Positions 1-11,596 are shown, counted from the first letter of the stretch. The stretch: DNA of 28,471 nucleotides from Nemertoderma westbladi (GCA_032718475.1 JAUCBJ010006115.1:1-28471); one strand, 5' to 3'. Program-made: numbers and translations. The notes: generated from the letters alone by a model not told the origin.

Positions 1-1
1 T

Positions 2-1729
2 TGGGCAGAAGGCCGAGGTTTCTTCCGCACTATGTATGCCAATACACCCAGCGGCATTACTAAAGTACAACGAACCTCCATCGGACATCTTGCCTTTCAA
101 GAATACGGATGGAATTTCAAGGTTGGAAATCCTATAAATTACCAACAAGTATACGGAGATCATTATTCTCGTTTATACTTTGATGGACCATTGACCGCAC
201 CTGGCGCCATGTATAGCTTTATGAGTGTTCCACTCCGTCCCTCCTTAGCTATATACACGATCTTTGAAAATGCAGCACTTGCCGGTTGGCTAGCCGATGT
301 GTGCAGTCGTACCATATGCGCCCATCCCTTAATACTTGGAACCAAACTCGCCAAGTTAGATGAACACAATAAATTTATCCGCTTCGAATGTTTCCGGCGC
401 TTTCTGACTCCGTTCCGTAACGTTGATAGTCAGTTCAAAGACCGCGCTCTGACCAAACTCAGCCTGAGAGACTCAGCGGCGGAGAAGCTAAACAGCGCGG
501 GATTTGCCCTTTTTCAGGACGTTTGTATACAGAACTTACATTCATCTGTTATACAAAGACCCCGAATACCCACGGGTTATTCTGTCGTGGAAGTTCAGAC
601 AGTGGGTCCGCTTGCGGAGACAGCCGCAACTACCTCAGCTATGCAATTGGAAGACGAACCAATATGCTTAGAAGCTGAAGCGATTCAGCCTACAGCGCCC
701 CGGAGCAGCGATAACGATTATGTCTTAGAGTGGTATCAAGGTCCACAATGTCTCACCGCATACGATTATCGACACGCTAACTATGTTTCTCGAAAACGTT
801 GTCGATTATGCGCATCGAGAGACCATTTCACCCCTATGGACTCAGACGTACCCTGCTCCTATTTCCACGAACAACCGATGATGGAGATATATTGTGCGTA
901 TTGCAGACTTAATAACTCTCATATTTTTGCAGTCTGCCCCCAATTTATGACTCAATGCCACCACTGTCAACTTAAAGGACATGCCAGTTATAATTGCCCC
1001 TTTAATCGCGATTTAGAGAGCGTAGATGAGATGATTACCCTGCGCTACATCCGAGCTTGGGAAGCGAACGCGGATTTACATTGTGAGTCCCGCCATCGCT
1101 ACTACCCTGGACGCTCTTACGAGGGAGTTTACGCGTTCCATCCTTATTTATTCGCGTCTGTGGAACAAAAAACACGTATACCGAGTTACGAACTAATGAA
1201 GCGTGTTGGTGAGTGTATTTCCACCAAATTTGTTTGAAAATACCTTAGGAACGTCAATCCTAATGATATTACTTCATATCATTTGATCAATTACATCCGT
1301 CAAGACCCTGAGTATGGCGATTTATTTATCAACTCGCACCCTGAGTTACAGGAAGTATCCCGACGGCCCTACGAATATCGAGCCCGAGAACGCGAGCTGG
1401 AAAGAACCATTAAACCAAGGAAGTTTCTTACCACTCACGGTCCGCCTACCGCCGTTGTCCAGACGACCCGTCAAGGACCAGTAGGAGCTGCTGTCCTAAG
1501 ACGCGCCCTAAAGGCCGTCAGACCTCGCTCCACTGAGGTTGATATTGATCAACCAGGTACCTCAACCGGCGGATACACCGATCGTAATCCTAAACCTTCT
1601 GATGCAATTGTATTGCACCCTTCACCCAGGAGTTACAGCCCTCCTAGTAAAGTGGCTCGCCCCAAAGAGAAAAGGACTCTTACTAGCCTCAAAAAACTGC
1701 GTAAACGCCATCCACGTAAAAAAGACTAA
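2..1729 (+). CDS. Gag-like triple zinc-knuckle protein, 5' end outside window, one in-frame TGA
   Basis: The frame is open from base 2, so the true start may lie upstream; the first ATG is at 32. Counting from that ATG, three cysteine-histidine knuckles lie at C257-C260-H265-C275, C288-C291-H297-C302 and C309-C312-H317-C322. The last is a perfect CX2CX4HX4C retroviral-type knuckle. A TGA at 1235-1237 stops the frame at 401 residues, but the same frame then runs open for 164 more codons to 1729. It ends in a very basic tail (KEKR, KKLRKRHPRKK) such as RNA-binding nucleocapsid proteins carry. The ORF is clearly more GC-rich than the flanks. The family is not recognised; a Gag or nucleocapsid of a retroelement, a domesticated gag, or an endogenous viral nucleoprotein are all possible. 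No RT follows it. The TGA may be a nonsense mutation, a polymorphism or a recoding site. Confidence 0.6.
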
Positions 1730-3779
1730 CTGTTTAGAGTATTTTTATATTTTAGAAACTGTGATTTGTTATATTTTATAGACTTAAATCCCATTTTCTG
1801 GGAGCGGTGTAAAAGCTTTTGCGTAATTAGTCGGTTATTTTCCCGTAAAGTACTCTGTAGTTGGTTTACCAGGCATAAAAAGGCCGTGTCCTTGCTGTAC
1901 TGGTGTTTTAGAGGACATAAAAGTCATTTCTTCTGTATATGTACTTTAAAGGACATAATCCGTAATTTCGTGACGCAATAGCTGGATACTCTTGAAAACA
2001 GTGTCGCTACCATGACGACGGCTAACAGCTGATATTGCCACGTCGAACATTTCTTTGTTTCTTTGTTCTCTCTTGTTCGGTTGACCAATCAGAGCGCTTT
2101 TTGACTCGGTGTTGGAGGTTGTATACAGAAACTCATGAATTCAGTGTTATGTTTTTGCCCAGAGCCTAAGAACACCGGCTTTTGGCACCTCCGTGTTTTC
2201 AGTCTTTAGCTTAACATTAGTAGGCTTAATTATAGAGTGTATATCTGTTATCGGTACATACCATACCATACCAACATACCAAAACTTGGTACTTGGTTTA
2301 TATCATACATATCTTACTTAACATTACTGCTTTTACTGTCGGTTATTCATTATATTTGTTGATGGAATATTATATCGGAATACTGATCAACATTCAGACA
2401 CCCCAATCTTCTTGATATACTAAAGGTTAGAGAGACCGGTTACATATAAACGATTGCGACCTATGTTAAGTGGTTTGAAGTGAATCTAATGCTATTTCAT
2501 AGGCTCGACATAAATTGTCTGTTGCTCTCTTTATACGTGACTAAATTTAGTGAAGGTCGGCAGATTAGTGTGCAGTATCGTGCAGCATTGTGTATGATTG
2601 TAACTGATAACAAAGCATCTCCTAAAGAATGCGCCATATACACAAATCTATAGCCATTTCGTTGTGTCTAGTTTAAGTCATAACTCTGTTTACATATTTA
2701 GAGAGCCACGCCCTAAAGGAACTGTTAATATTTCCCGAAAGTGAATAATATTTGTCAGAGATTATATATTACGATCAGTCGAATAATACAGTAGGCTTAC
2801 ACCATCAATCAAGTTAAGCTTCCGAATTCAGTCTCCCGGGTATATCCAGCGGGTGAATGATTGCGCACAGACTGGCTTCGGCTAATGTAGTGTATCAAAT
2901 ACTCGTCATAGGCTAAAGACTATCTATCATCCAAAAGACATCCCAATTTGGTAGGTTAAACTGCCAAAGGTCTTAAAAGCGCAAACAGTACTTGTGAAAT
3001 CGCGGTGTAAATTGAAACATCTCAACTTGTTTTATTTCGCAAAATAGATCCAAAACACGAAAATTACCATAGGCGCAATGATAAAACACCAGCTGGCACT
3101 CATGAAGAATGTACAGAGATGGCCTAGTAATGCTATTCAATAGAGGAAAGGCCAACTAATTACAACTCAACTTGAGTGAGATTAGCTCGCATTGTTTGTA
3201 CAGGACAAACAAACCTCGTCTGTCATAGACAGAGTATAAGGCATACAACAATTACACCATCTGGTTTGGTAACTAAATTCCTTTGTCCCTACCTACCGCG
3301 TAGGTCAGCATTAGTTGAATGGACAGAACTTTTCACACCATCTGGTTTGTCTCAACTAAAATACATTGCGTGTAATTGTTTTATTTATAAATCTTTTGGC
3401 CAACATTAATACTATATAGGCCTAGAGACTGTATGTTTAAAAGGCTGTATGTTTACTCAGCTTCATGATTCTCCATAGGCTAACATTATAGTTTGAAATG
3501 TAAAAATCACTGCTTATTATCTATATCAGGTTACTCACTGTTGATTGCAAAATATTTTATTGTTGGATTACTCTCTGTCAGACTCCCCTTCAGAACATTG
3601 TAGAGGGAATTTACTTTAGTTTACTCTACTGTGCCATTCAGCTGAATGGATTTGAGCGATTGCCAAGTTACAGAGTGGGATCGCTCTCTGACCATAGGCA
3701 AAGACATCAAATCTTTTTAAATTTCCATTTTTTTTTCTGACCAAAAATTTCAAAAAAAAATTTTCGTAGCCAGTAGTTC
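1730..3779. other. Gene-free stretch downstream of the Gag-like ORF
   Basis: No convincing coding region, RNA gene or transposon end was seen. Short ORFs here have no recognisable motifs. Small-scale features are three ACATAA-type short repeats around 1870-1960, a CCAATCAGAGCGC stretch near 2089 and a short repeated phrase (ACACCATCTGGTTTG) near 3255 and 3335. A poly-T and poly-A pair lies near 3727-3765. Confidence 0.4.
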
Positions 3780-4073
3780 GCCCTTCGAGCAGCACGCGAG
3801 TTACATCAAATAATAGACACACTGTTTGACTTTGTCCCTTCGAGCAGCACGTGTGTTTGGCTTTGACCCTTCGATATATGATGTTGTGCCCTTCGAGCAC
3901 CACGTGAGTTACGTCAAATACAGTAATAGACACACTGTTAGACTTTGTCTCTTCGAGCAGCACGTGAGTTTGGCTTCGACCCTTCGATATATGTAGTTGC
4001 GCCCTTCGAGCAGCACGTGAGTTACATCAAATAATAGACACACTGTTTGACTTTGTCCCTTCGAGCAGCACGT
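3780..4073. repeat. Minisatellite with unit of about 110 bp, 2.6 copies
   Basis: Units begin at 3780, 3888 and 4001 with GCCCTTCGAGCA, giving periods of 108 and 113 bp; the difference includes a 5-nt insertion (ACAGT-like) in unit 2. Each full unit has a nested sub-repeat because the phrase CCCTTCGAGCAGCACGT occurs twice per unit. Several copies contain the CACGTG palindrome (E-box sequence). An antisense ORF across this array (3616-3963) is a by-product of the repeat. Confidence 0.9.
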
Positions 4074-4582
4074 AATTACATAATTAGTTATATATAGGCC
4101 TACTATATCTCGTTGTCTCTTTTATTTGAAATAAAAAGTCGGTTCCTTATTGGGCCGCAGGCCCATCACTCACTAGTAGTTTGAAGTTGTCTAGAAAATT
4201 TCCCGTACACCACCGGGACTACCCTCACACTAATTTATTATCAGACAGAACAAAAAGCTTTTACTTGACTCGTACTGTCTCCTACGACTTGCTTCACGGG
4301 CCGCTAGGCCCGTCTCTAGTGTCATTATTTACCAATTTGTTCCCTATTTGGTAAATTTGGTGTAGGGTGGATGCGGGCGGGTTTATTATACAGTATTTAT
4401 TTATCTCTTTAATTGTCTAAAAACTAAAAAACTGTATTTATTCCTTCTGCATTCTCTTTGTAATTATTGATTTAATAACTTGCGGAAAATGTGCCTATTC
4501 ATCTTTGTTTTATTGGAATTAGCTTGGTTTTGGGTAGGCGGGAACTTTGAATTTTAAATTGTACATTATTATTGTTATATTT

Positions 4583-4685
4583 TGTGCAATTATTCCGGTA
4601 GTTTAGGGTTTCTCCGTAAACAGTAGTTGATTAAATTACTCACCTGAGGAAGGCTCCCGCAAGGCGAGTTGAAATATTGTGATTT
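4583..4685 (+). repeat. Dispersed repeat, forward copy, with hammerhead-like tail module
   Basis: This stretch matches the reverse complement of 26920-27035 along its length: both read GCAATTATTCCGG, then a variable part, then CTCAC, a C(T/C)GAGGAAGGCTCC box, a hairpin, and GTTGAAATATTGTGA. The end module at 4640-4682 has TCAC (4640-4643) complementary to GTGA (4679-4682), CTGAGGA at 4644-4650, a stem of GGCTC with GAGTT, GAAA at 4671-4674 and the self-complementary ATAT (4674-4677). It differs from a true hammerhead by one extra base before the stem. Confidence 0.7.
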
Positions 4686-4887
4686 ATCCCGCTATCTACT
4701 TATATAAATTATTATTTTATTTTATTTATTTCTTAAGGTCAAGAAAGAAGTAAATAACTTATCATATGTGAAACCAACAAACCAAAAAGCAACCGTGACG
4801 ATGACTTGCTTGCAATTGTTAGACAGTCTTATTATATATACCACCTCACCTTACAACAGAACAAGATGATATAATATTAAAATAAAT

Positions 4888-4998
4888 TATGATTTGTGGG
4901 TCGAGCCACAAAGCTGGCAATGCTGCGCTTTTAGGGGGTTGGGTAAATTTTGTAAAATAGTTGTCATTGTCGGTGTTACCATTATGACATGCTAATTA
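4888..4998 (+). repeat. Dispersed repeat sharing sequence with 27886-28013
   Basis: The phrase TCGAGCCACAAAG(C/T)TGGC, then CTTTTAGGGGGT, then AAAATAGTTGTCATTGT and CATGCTAATTA occur in the same order and strand near the right end of the window. Spacing differs by small indels. No coding content; family unknown. Confidence 0.75.
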
Positions 4999-5190
4999 TT
5001 GCTGAATGCATCCAAATGCTGAATCATTCTTTATGAAGGTGATTCATCTACAGTTCTCCAGTCTACCGCTAAATGGTGAACATATGAAATTGGCTCATTA
5101 TTGCTGAATGCAACCAAATGCTGAATCTTTCTTTAGGTAGGTGATTCATCTACAGTTATCCAGTCTACCGCAAGATGGCGAACATATGAA
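4995..5190. repeat. Tandem duplication, unit 102 bp, two copies
   Basis: Copies start at 4995 and 5097 with ATTATTGCTGAATGCA. Both contain CCAAATGCTGAATC, GGTGATTCATCTACAGTT and CCAGTCTACCGC and end with GAACATATGAAA. They differ at roughly one base in ten. Confidence 0.9.
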
Positions 5191-5199
5191 AGTGATAAT

Positions 5200-6600
5200 A
5201 ACGTTGTCCATTTCGTTGATCTTAATATGTTTAAGCTGATTCTTGGAGTATATGTAACATAACAAATGCTGCGTCTTTTTGAGAAATGCATTGGAGTTGA
5301 GCTGTCTTATTATTACCTAGCTAACTAAGTCAATGTCGCAATATTTCCTGTCGGCCAATCAAAGGGAAGATCATGTGTTGAGCAATCTATTATATTGTCA
5401 TACAGTAAACGTGTTTCACACACACATATATATATATATTGCTTATCCATTGTGCATTGTACAGGAATGAATCACTGTAGGCGATTCCCCAATATTGTGT
5501 CAGTGACTTGCTAGAGAGAACTAACCAATCAATTACTATATCTTAATTTCTACTACCACAATAGCCAAGAACCAATCAGAAGAATTGGCAACAAGTGATC
5601 TAACTAGTTCACTTACAGCAAGCCAGGGTAGGGTGTTCACGCTTTTGTAACTTGCACAGTTTTCTAACAAACTATTTTATTTATCTAAACTGCCTACAAT
5701 ACCTGCAGTAGGCCTACTACTACATAAGCCTGCAGTAGGCCTACTTACAGAGGCGTGTTGGGGAACCAAAACAATAAACGAAAGTTAACACATGTGTTTT
5801 GTATTTGTACAGGTCTTTATTATTTGGGTCGTCGGTCTTTGTTTTGTAGTCACCCGACACTGCGGTGTTGCGTGGGAGCCACCAATCCACCCACTCACAC
5901 TCAACTCCCAACTTCCTAGACACTAGGATACTGAGTGAATACGTCTGAAACTACTACAGGAACTCCATGACAGACTATGGGCTAGCGACTAGGGACTGGC
6001 GCCCTTGAACAATTAAACTGTAGTACCTACTGTACCATGTACCACCTACCTTAAAGTGACCTGAGGGACCAGCCCATTATTAGTGAGGTCGGCATTTCTC
6101 TTTATCCTGCCGCTCTCTTTGTATTACAATAGCATACAGCTAACCAATGGCAATGGTCTCGAAATCCGGAAATCGAAGCCTTTTTCTATCTGCCAACATC
6201 CTGGGCTTTACTTACACTAAGCCTCTATTCACTGGCTGTGATTGACAAGCCAACTTGCCTCAGAAGTTCCTTTCATGAATGCCGCAATTTATATTTGGCC
6301 ATTTTGGTCGTTTTGGCCGCCAAAATGACCAAGTTAATGTTTATTGGGATTGGGTAACTGCTGAACTGACTAATATGGTTTCAAAGTTTTTCACCACGGG
6401 CACTCAAGGAATGCCGGGGTTTGGGGACGGTAGCCCCCAACCAAAGAAGCGGGTTTAAAAGAAAAACAAACAAAATTTGACTATAAAAATGTTTCTTTTA
6501 TAATTTTGAAAAAACTTGTCTAGATACAACTTGTCCTGTAACCATCTTTAACTTTTGTTTATTGCTTTGATGCACCCAGATTAATTTTAACACTTTAACT
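5200..6600. other. Gene-free stretch with small repeats
   Basis: It holds a (CA)n-(TA)n microsatellite at 5417-5439 and two TAGGCCTA palindromes within a short duplicated phrase (GCAGTAGGCCTACT at 5705 and 5732). No ORF with protein-like character or known transposon domain was seen. Confidence 0.4.
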
Positions 6601-6700
6601 GGGGGAGAAGTGTCCGGGGGGCAAGTGTCCGGGGGGAAGTGTCCGGGGGGGAAGTGTCCTACTTGGGCGGGGGGGAAGTGTCCGGGGGGGAAGTGTCCTA
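6601..6700. repeat. G-rich minisatellite, potential G-quadruplex
   Basis: Five to six degenerate copies of a 15-18 bp unit consisting of a run of 5-8 G followed by AAGTGTCC. The plus strand carries six closely spaced G runs of five or more, which is ample for stacked quadruplexes. The antisense ORF over it (GHFPP repeats) is a consequence of the repeat and not a gene. Confidence 0.85.
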
Positions 6701-6867
6701 GATCCGTAATATAAATAAACATGGAACCTAGAGAAGTGAAGACGGATCTACTTTTGTGGCAACCACCACGTCAACACGTAGATGTCCCTGTGGACGACTG
6801 GCTAGGATAATTAAATTTAGAGTAACATTGAATTGTAGAAGTGGATAATGACAGATTGGTATATATA

Positions 6868-6975
6868 AATTATCTTTATAAACATATGAACACATGTCAT
6901 ATTCGCAACAGTGCAGGTTTGGGCAGATTTACCAAGAATATATTAAAGTATAATATTGAAATTAATTATAATTTT
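6868..6975 (+). repeat. Dispersed repeat sharing sequence with 27793-27888
   Basis: GAACACATGT(C/T)AT, TCGCAACAG or CCGCAACAG, and ATATTAAAGTATAA(T/C)ATT occur in the same order at both places. In the right-hand copy this block runs directly into the TCGAGCCACAAAG block also found at 4888. The two left-hand fragments therefore appear to come from one longer repeat family. Confidence 0.65.
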
Positions 6976-7232
6976 GTTGCAGCATTATCTCTGATAGAAT
7001 TGATATATTTGAACAAGTTCTAAATATTACATATTCGTATAAATATATTCAAGAACTAAAAATAAATATATTCCAGAACTTAAAACCAGTCCAATGATGT
7101 ATTTATGATGGCCAGGACTACCATATGCTCTGCTGCCTATAAGTAATACTAATTAAATTATAATTTGAATGGGAGATTAAATTGGTTCTGTTTCAAATAT
7201 AATTTCATTTTATTACTATTTGGTAAAATATC

Positions 7233-7324
7233 GGGGGGGGGGGGGGGGGGGGGGGGGATGTTCCTGAACTGAGGGACTTTTTCATGAGATGGTGTAAGCC
7301 AATAACCCCCCCCCCCCCCCCCCC
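7233..7324. repeat. Inverted poly-G (25) and poly-C (19) tracts
   Basis: A run of 25 G (7233-7257) is followed 48 bp later by a run of 19 C (7306-7324). The arms are fully complementary, so the strand could fold into a very stable G:C hairpin, or the G run could form a quadruplex. Exact lengths are uncertain because such tracts are read poorly by sequencers. Confidence 0.85.
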
Positions 7325-7528
7325 TCTTTTCTGGATGTTACCTAGATTCTTACTTCGAAGGTTTATCACTCCTTCACTATCCAACTTTTTTACTCCCCCA
7401 ATATAATATCCTCAATTAAGACATTATGTAATACAGTAGTAGCACGAGAACAAAATGTAGGTATTTAATTTAATTGTTTCCAATCTAGTATCCCCAGCAA
7501 CAAATGCGTGTTATTAAACGATGATGAT

Positions 7529-7619
7529 GAGCCCTCGTGTTACTATCACGAGCCCTCATGATAGCTAACACGAGTCTCATGATAGCTAACATGAGACCTC
7601 GTGATAGCTCTAACACGAT
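7529..7619. repeat. Short repeats of about 22 bp with internal inversions
   Basis: Blocks of the type CTCATGATAGCTAACACGAG recur four times with changes, alternating with CTATCACGAG in the reverse sense. The array can therefore pair with itself as well as align head to tail. Confidence 0.75.
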
Positions 7620-8785
7620 ATGGGATCGCTGGCGTTTTCTAAGTTACCTTTTCCACTCTGTTTAAGTTGGTAACAACAACGAAGACAAATTTTCTTAGTA
7701 TTTGTGAACTCTGAGGCAATTAATACTTTACCAAACCCACTTTCCTCGTAAAACTGTAACAGGCCGTAAAAATTACTTTTGAGTGTTATTATTTCTAATT
7801 AATGCATAATGCAACCATAATAAACAAACTGAAATAAAAATTGAAATTAATTGCTGAAATAATTTGATAATCTGAAATTAAAATCATGATATTTTAATAA
7901 TTTTTTTATGCAACATGAAAAACGTAATTAATATTAAAATATGTATGACATTACAGCTATTGAAAAAAAACACAAATCATGTTTATCTAATCAGCAGATA
8001 CTATATTGCGTAGTAGGCCTACGGGTATAGTTTAACCTTTTCAGTCCTAACACTGGTGGCGTGTTTCATAACACATTTAGTATTTACGGAATGAGCAACA
8101 TTTCAGTGTTTAAACGGGATCAGACTTTTCGGGATTTCCGGTTTGGGGATCGGGGCAGGATTTCCGCAATTTTGTGAAAGTTTTCAATATTTCCATGTGG
8201 CAGTGTGTGTATTAAGGGTTTGGAGTTTGGACAAATTTATTTCACTATGCTGAAATATGAGTAAGATTTAAATTATATTAATATATATACTGTATTAATA
8301 TACATTAGTTGATTTTTGGATGGTTTACTGACATATCAAGCCGGCATAGCATTCTTAATATTATTATTATTTATCATTTACAGCAGGCAACATGATATTT
8401 ATATTACAAACAACAATCAGCCCATATCTATTTGTAACTATTCTACATCGATCTATCTACCTACAGCACATATGATATTATAATTTATACTAATTATAAA
8501 TATGTAGTTATTAAGTGAAAATTACTAACGGAGGATAATGGGATATAAACTATGAAACCAAATTTCTTGAATCGCACATATCATTAATTCGTGAACCATG
8601 AAAATATGCATAGCAAATAATTGAATTGATGATTACATTATTAGACATAGAAATTCTACTATGTAAACTGGAAATTGACTTATATCGAATGTGAATGAAA
8701 CATGGTAAATTATTACAACCGAAGAAATTCGACATACTAGCACCAAACGGGATCGAGAAAAGCTTATTGTGCTGCGTTATTGTTT
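7620..8785. other. AT-rich gene-free stretch
   Basis: Long AT-rich runs with no recognisable domain in any frame. One TAGGCCTA palindrome lies at 8014. No RNA gene was seen. Confidence 0.4.
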
Positions 8786-8786
8786 A

Positions 8787-8800
8787 TAATTTATTATTTA

Positions 8801-8831
<31 letters not shown>

Positions 8832-8847
8832 ATTTATTATTTATAAT
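8787..8847. repeat. (TTA)n microsatellite
   Basis: TTA/ATT repeats with one ATTT interruption cover most of this interval and abut the point where the minus-strand reverse transcriptase ORF ends. Confidence 0.9.
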
Positions 8848-9815
8848 TTATCGTGGTCGATTCGATCAAAAGCTTTGGAGGCATCCAAGAAACAAACATA
8901 AACTGGCGTCTCGTTGTCTAGGTAATAATCTATTACTTCTTTTAATGTATATACACATAATTCTGTACCGCTATTCGGTTTGAAAGCATACTGATAATCA
9001 CTGCATATTAAATGGGTTTGTATCCGAGATAAAATAATATATTCTAAAAGCTTACTGAAGGCCGTTGCTATGGCAACTGGTCGATAGTTCGCTTTGTCGC
9101 TTATATCACCATTCTTATCTTTAATAATCGGTACTATGATACTATCGATAATTGCACTTGGTAGAAAACCGTGTTTAAGTACAGAGCTTAAAAATACTGC
9201 TATGAGTAAGTTAAGTCGTTCACAATTGCTGTTTATAAAGTGTTCAACTGACAAATTGTCAGAACCTACTGATTTCCCGACTTTCAAATTTGAGATAGCA
9301 TAACTAACTTCGGAAGCACTAATTGTCATATTTTCTTCCGAGTGAAAAATATTTGAATAATGTCCAAATACATTTGAACCATATAAGTTATCAGTTAATA
9401 ATTGATCAACTATATTGTTTACTGGAAACTCTTTAGTATCATCCTTACTACAATTAAATAACTCAGAGAAGTCATTTGCGAACATATCACAGATGTCTTT
9501 CTCCCCCATGGAGCCACTAACTACCCGAGGCAGTGGCACCGTACTACAACATTCCCGCTTTACTGATTTCCAAAAACCATTAAAATCCTTAGTAAGATCA
9601 GCTTTCGCCATGTTATCTGCACGGATTTTGGTCTCTTCAGATTTACATTGTCTAAATATTCTTTTGAAATTTGCCCGGGAGGCAAGATACTGCTGATAAG
9701 TGTCCCCCTGGCGGGGGCAACCAGCATCTTTCCAACGTGTAAAAGCGAGCCGCGAGGCTTCATAATGACCTTTCACGTTATCATTCCATCCTGGGATGTT
9801 AAAATTGGACGCAGT
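8841..9815 (-). pseudogene. Reverse transcriptase N-terminal half of LINE copy 1
   Basis: An RT of a non-LTR element that would copy its RNA at the target site. Counting from the alternative start at 9776, the sequence has the fingers region with NYRPVA (230-235) and motif A as FLDASKAFD (296-304). It stops seven residues later at a TAA inside AT-rich DNA, so motif B, the catalytic F/Y-x-D-D box and the thumb are all missing. The frame extends upstream of 9776 with IPGWND, a linker phrase typical between endonuclease and RT in L2/CR1-like proteins. It was one protein with the endonuclease; a 20-bp duplication at 9816-9844 separates their frames. Confidence 0.85.
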
Positions 9816-9829
9816 TTTAGGCTCAAAAT

Positions 9830-10846
9830 TTAGGCTTTAGGCTCTGAATTACCAGGTATAGCACAATTAGCGGAAACAATTAAAGAATCAGATATAGACA
9901 CCCAAAAATCCTTGAGGCTATCAATATGGGCTTTATCATTACAATTAACACATGCACATTTAAGTGCTTCAGGTATTTCAATGTTACTCAAAAGGCCATC
10001 AAGTTTTACACTGTAATCTTCTATTTGTACTGACCGTGCTGAAGACCATTTTACATTACAATTAAGTCTACTATTATTTCTGGGCAATTCAGTGGAATCA
10101 CCAGACGAAACGGCATCCGGACTCGCCGCTATTGAAAAACAAAGTGGTATATGGTCCACTGCAGCTAAGTCATATCTAACTTTTGGATCGTAAATCAATG
10201 AGTCTAATGTATTAGTACTAACAATGTGATCTAACCACGATGTGGTGCCAAATGCTGCACTAACAAAACTGAAAGTATTTGAGGGCAGACGACTGACATC
10301 ACTTATAATAAAATTACTGTCGGCACACCACTCCAACAATTCGTTATAAAAATGTTTACCCGGATTAGCGTTTAGATCACCAATCACACAGCATTTAGCT
10401 GTTGGTGCAGAGTCAATTATGGACTGTACACGGCCTAAGTAAACTACAAATAAATCGTAGTTATCGGCGCTCTCATACGGCAGATATACATTTAGCACTA
10501 GAATTTTCGATTTATCTGATAAAATAATGAAAAATCCAATGATCCTATCATCATCGATATCAAGGTACTCAATAGATGATGATAATTCCTCTCTAACCAT
10601 GACTGCAAGACCCCCGTGAGGTTGCCCTGATAAAATACCATCCGCTAAGTCTACTGGTGATTTACCTTTACAAATAAACCTACTATCTAATTTGTTAAGG
10701 AACCACAGGTCCTGTTTAGTTAACAAATGTTCTTGCAAAACAACAATGTCTGAATTTTCACACAAACTCCGTACAGTGGCAACAGATGTCGGAGTTCGAA
10801 TCGAGTTACAATTATAAGAAGAAATTCTAATATGATTTGTATCCAA
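9830..10846 (-). pseudogene. AP endonuclease domain of LINE copy 1
   Basis: Exonuclease-endonuclease-phosphatase fold nuclease that nicks target DNA to prime reverse transcription. Visible motifs are YNCNSIR (11-17), the metal-binding glutamate in VVLQEH (E39), GDLNANPG with D157 and N159, SWLDHI (203-208) and the catalytic pair in AVDHIPL (D231-H232). All core residues are kept over 338 codons. The frame ends at 9830 only because of the short duplication that shifts it out of phase with the RT. The ATG at 10846 suits the family, as the fold begins within ten residues of it. Confidence 0.9.
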
Positions 10847-11061
10847 ATTGTAAAGATTATAAAAATATTAAATATTGACAAAATGTAACAAAAATTACTG
10901 TGATTAAAAAACGATGACGCGCTTCATTTTAGTGAAACATCTGATCCCGCCGCTGCCGTATCGGGAACACCCGAACTCCTCAGACTTCCACCTTCGGTGC
11001 GACTCGTGTGTGGCAGTTGTCTTGTAGCCCACCCCGGTATATACCCTTCGTATGGCCGTAT

Positions 11062-11596
11062 TCAACAGTTATCAGGCCAATTGTCAGATGACATCAGGGC
11101 TTCCACGTCCCCGACTTTACAAGTAATAATGAACGATGCGTGTGATTTGACGTAATCGTTTGTTATCTTTACACAATCAACTGAAATCTTTATTTCTTCT
11201 TCTACGTATTGTATGATGTCAGATGTCAGCACTTCCGGAGAACAACCCGTTAGAAATAGCTTTCTTCTGGGAACCACAGTTTTGAATGCTTTCGAACTTG
11301 AAGAACCCTAACAAACGGTCGGTTTGATTGTACACTCAGAGTGTTCAAACCGAGACTTATAGGGTTCCCAGTCGCGGAAGTTGCAGCATTGGCAGATCCA
11401 TTGTCGCGGTCACGCTCGCGTACCTCGCAATGTTTCCCGTCTTGTCCAATTTCGATGAATCCATCATCCCGATCACAATCGACTTTTTGCCAAACTCTTG
11501 AGACGAGATGATATCATCGGGATCTGGAAGCAAGTTGAATAACGTCGTCTTAGCGTCTTTTAAATCCTTTATTTTAGAATTTCGGCCAGGTATCAA
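11062..11596 (-). pseudogene. ORF1 relic of LINE copy 1
   Basis: Two frame-shifted pieces. The C-terminal piece (11277-11062) has KLFLTGCSPEV, DCVKITNDY and SFIITCKV, then NWPDN; the other copy has KLFLSGCGPNV, ECVKVSNEN, SFVLTCRG and AIWP in the same order. This resembles the small RRM-like domain near the end of ORF1 in several CR1-like LINEs. The upstream piece contains GQDGKH, matching GKDGKH in the other copy. ORF1 proteins bind element RNA. Several shifts make this copy non-functional. Confidence 0.65.

Noticed and set aside
1766-1981. Plus-strand ORF of 71 codons after the Gag-like gene
   Set aside because: Low-complexity and AT-rich, no domain, different composition from the Gag-like ORF.
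3616-3963. Minus-strand ORF of 115 codons
   Set aside because: It lies mostly on the 110-bp minisatellite; the protein repeats follow the DNA repeats and no domain is seen.
6498-6722. Minus-strand ORF rich in GHFPP repeats
   Set aside because: It is a direct translation of the G-run minisatellite in an arbitrary frame.
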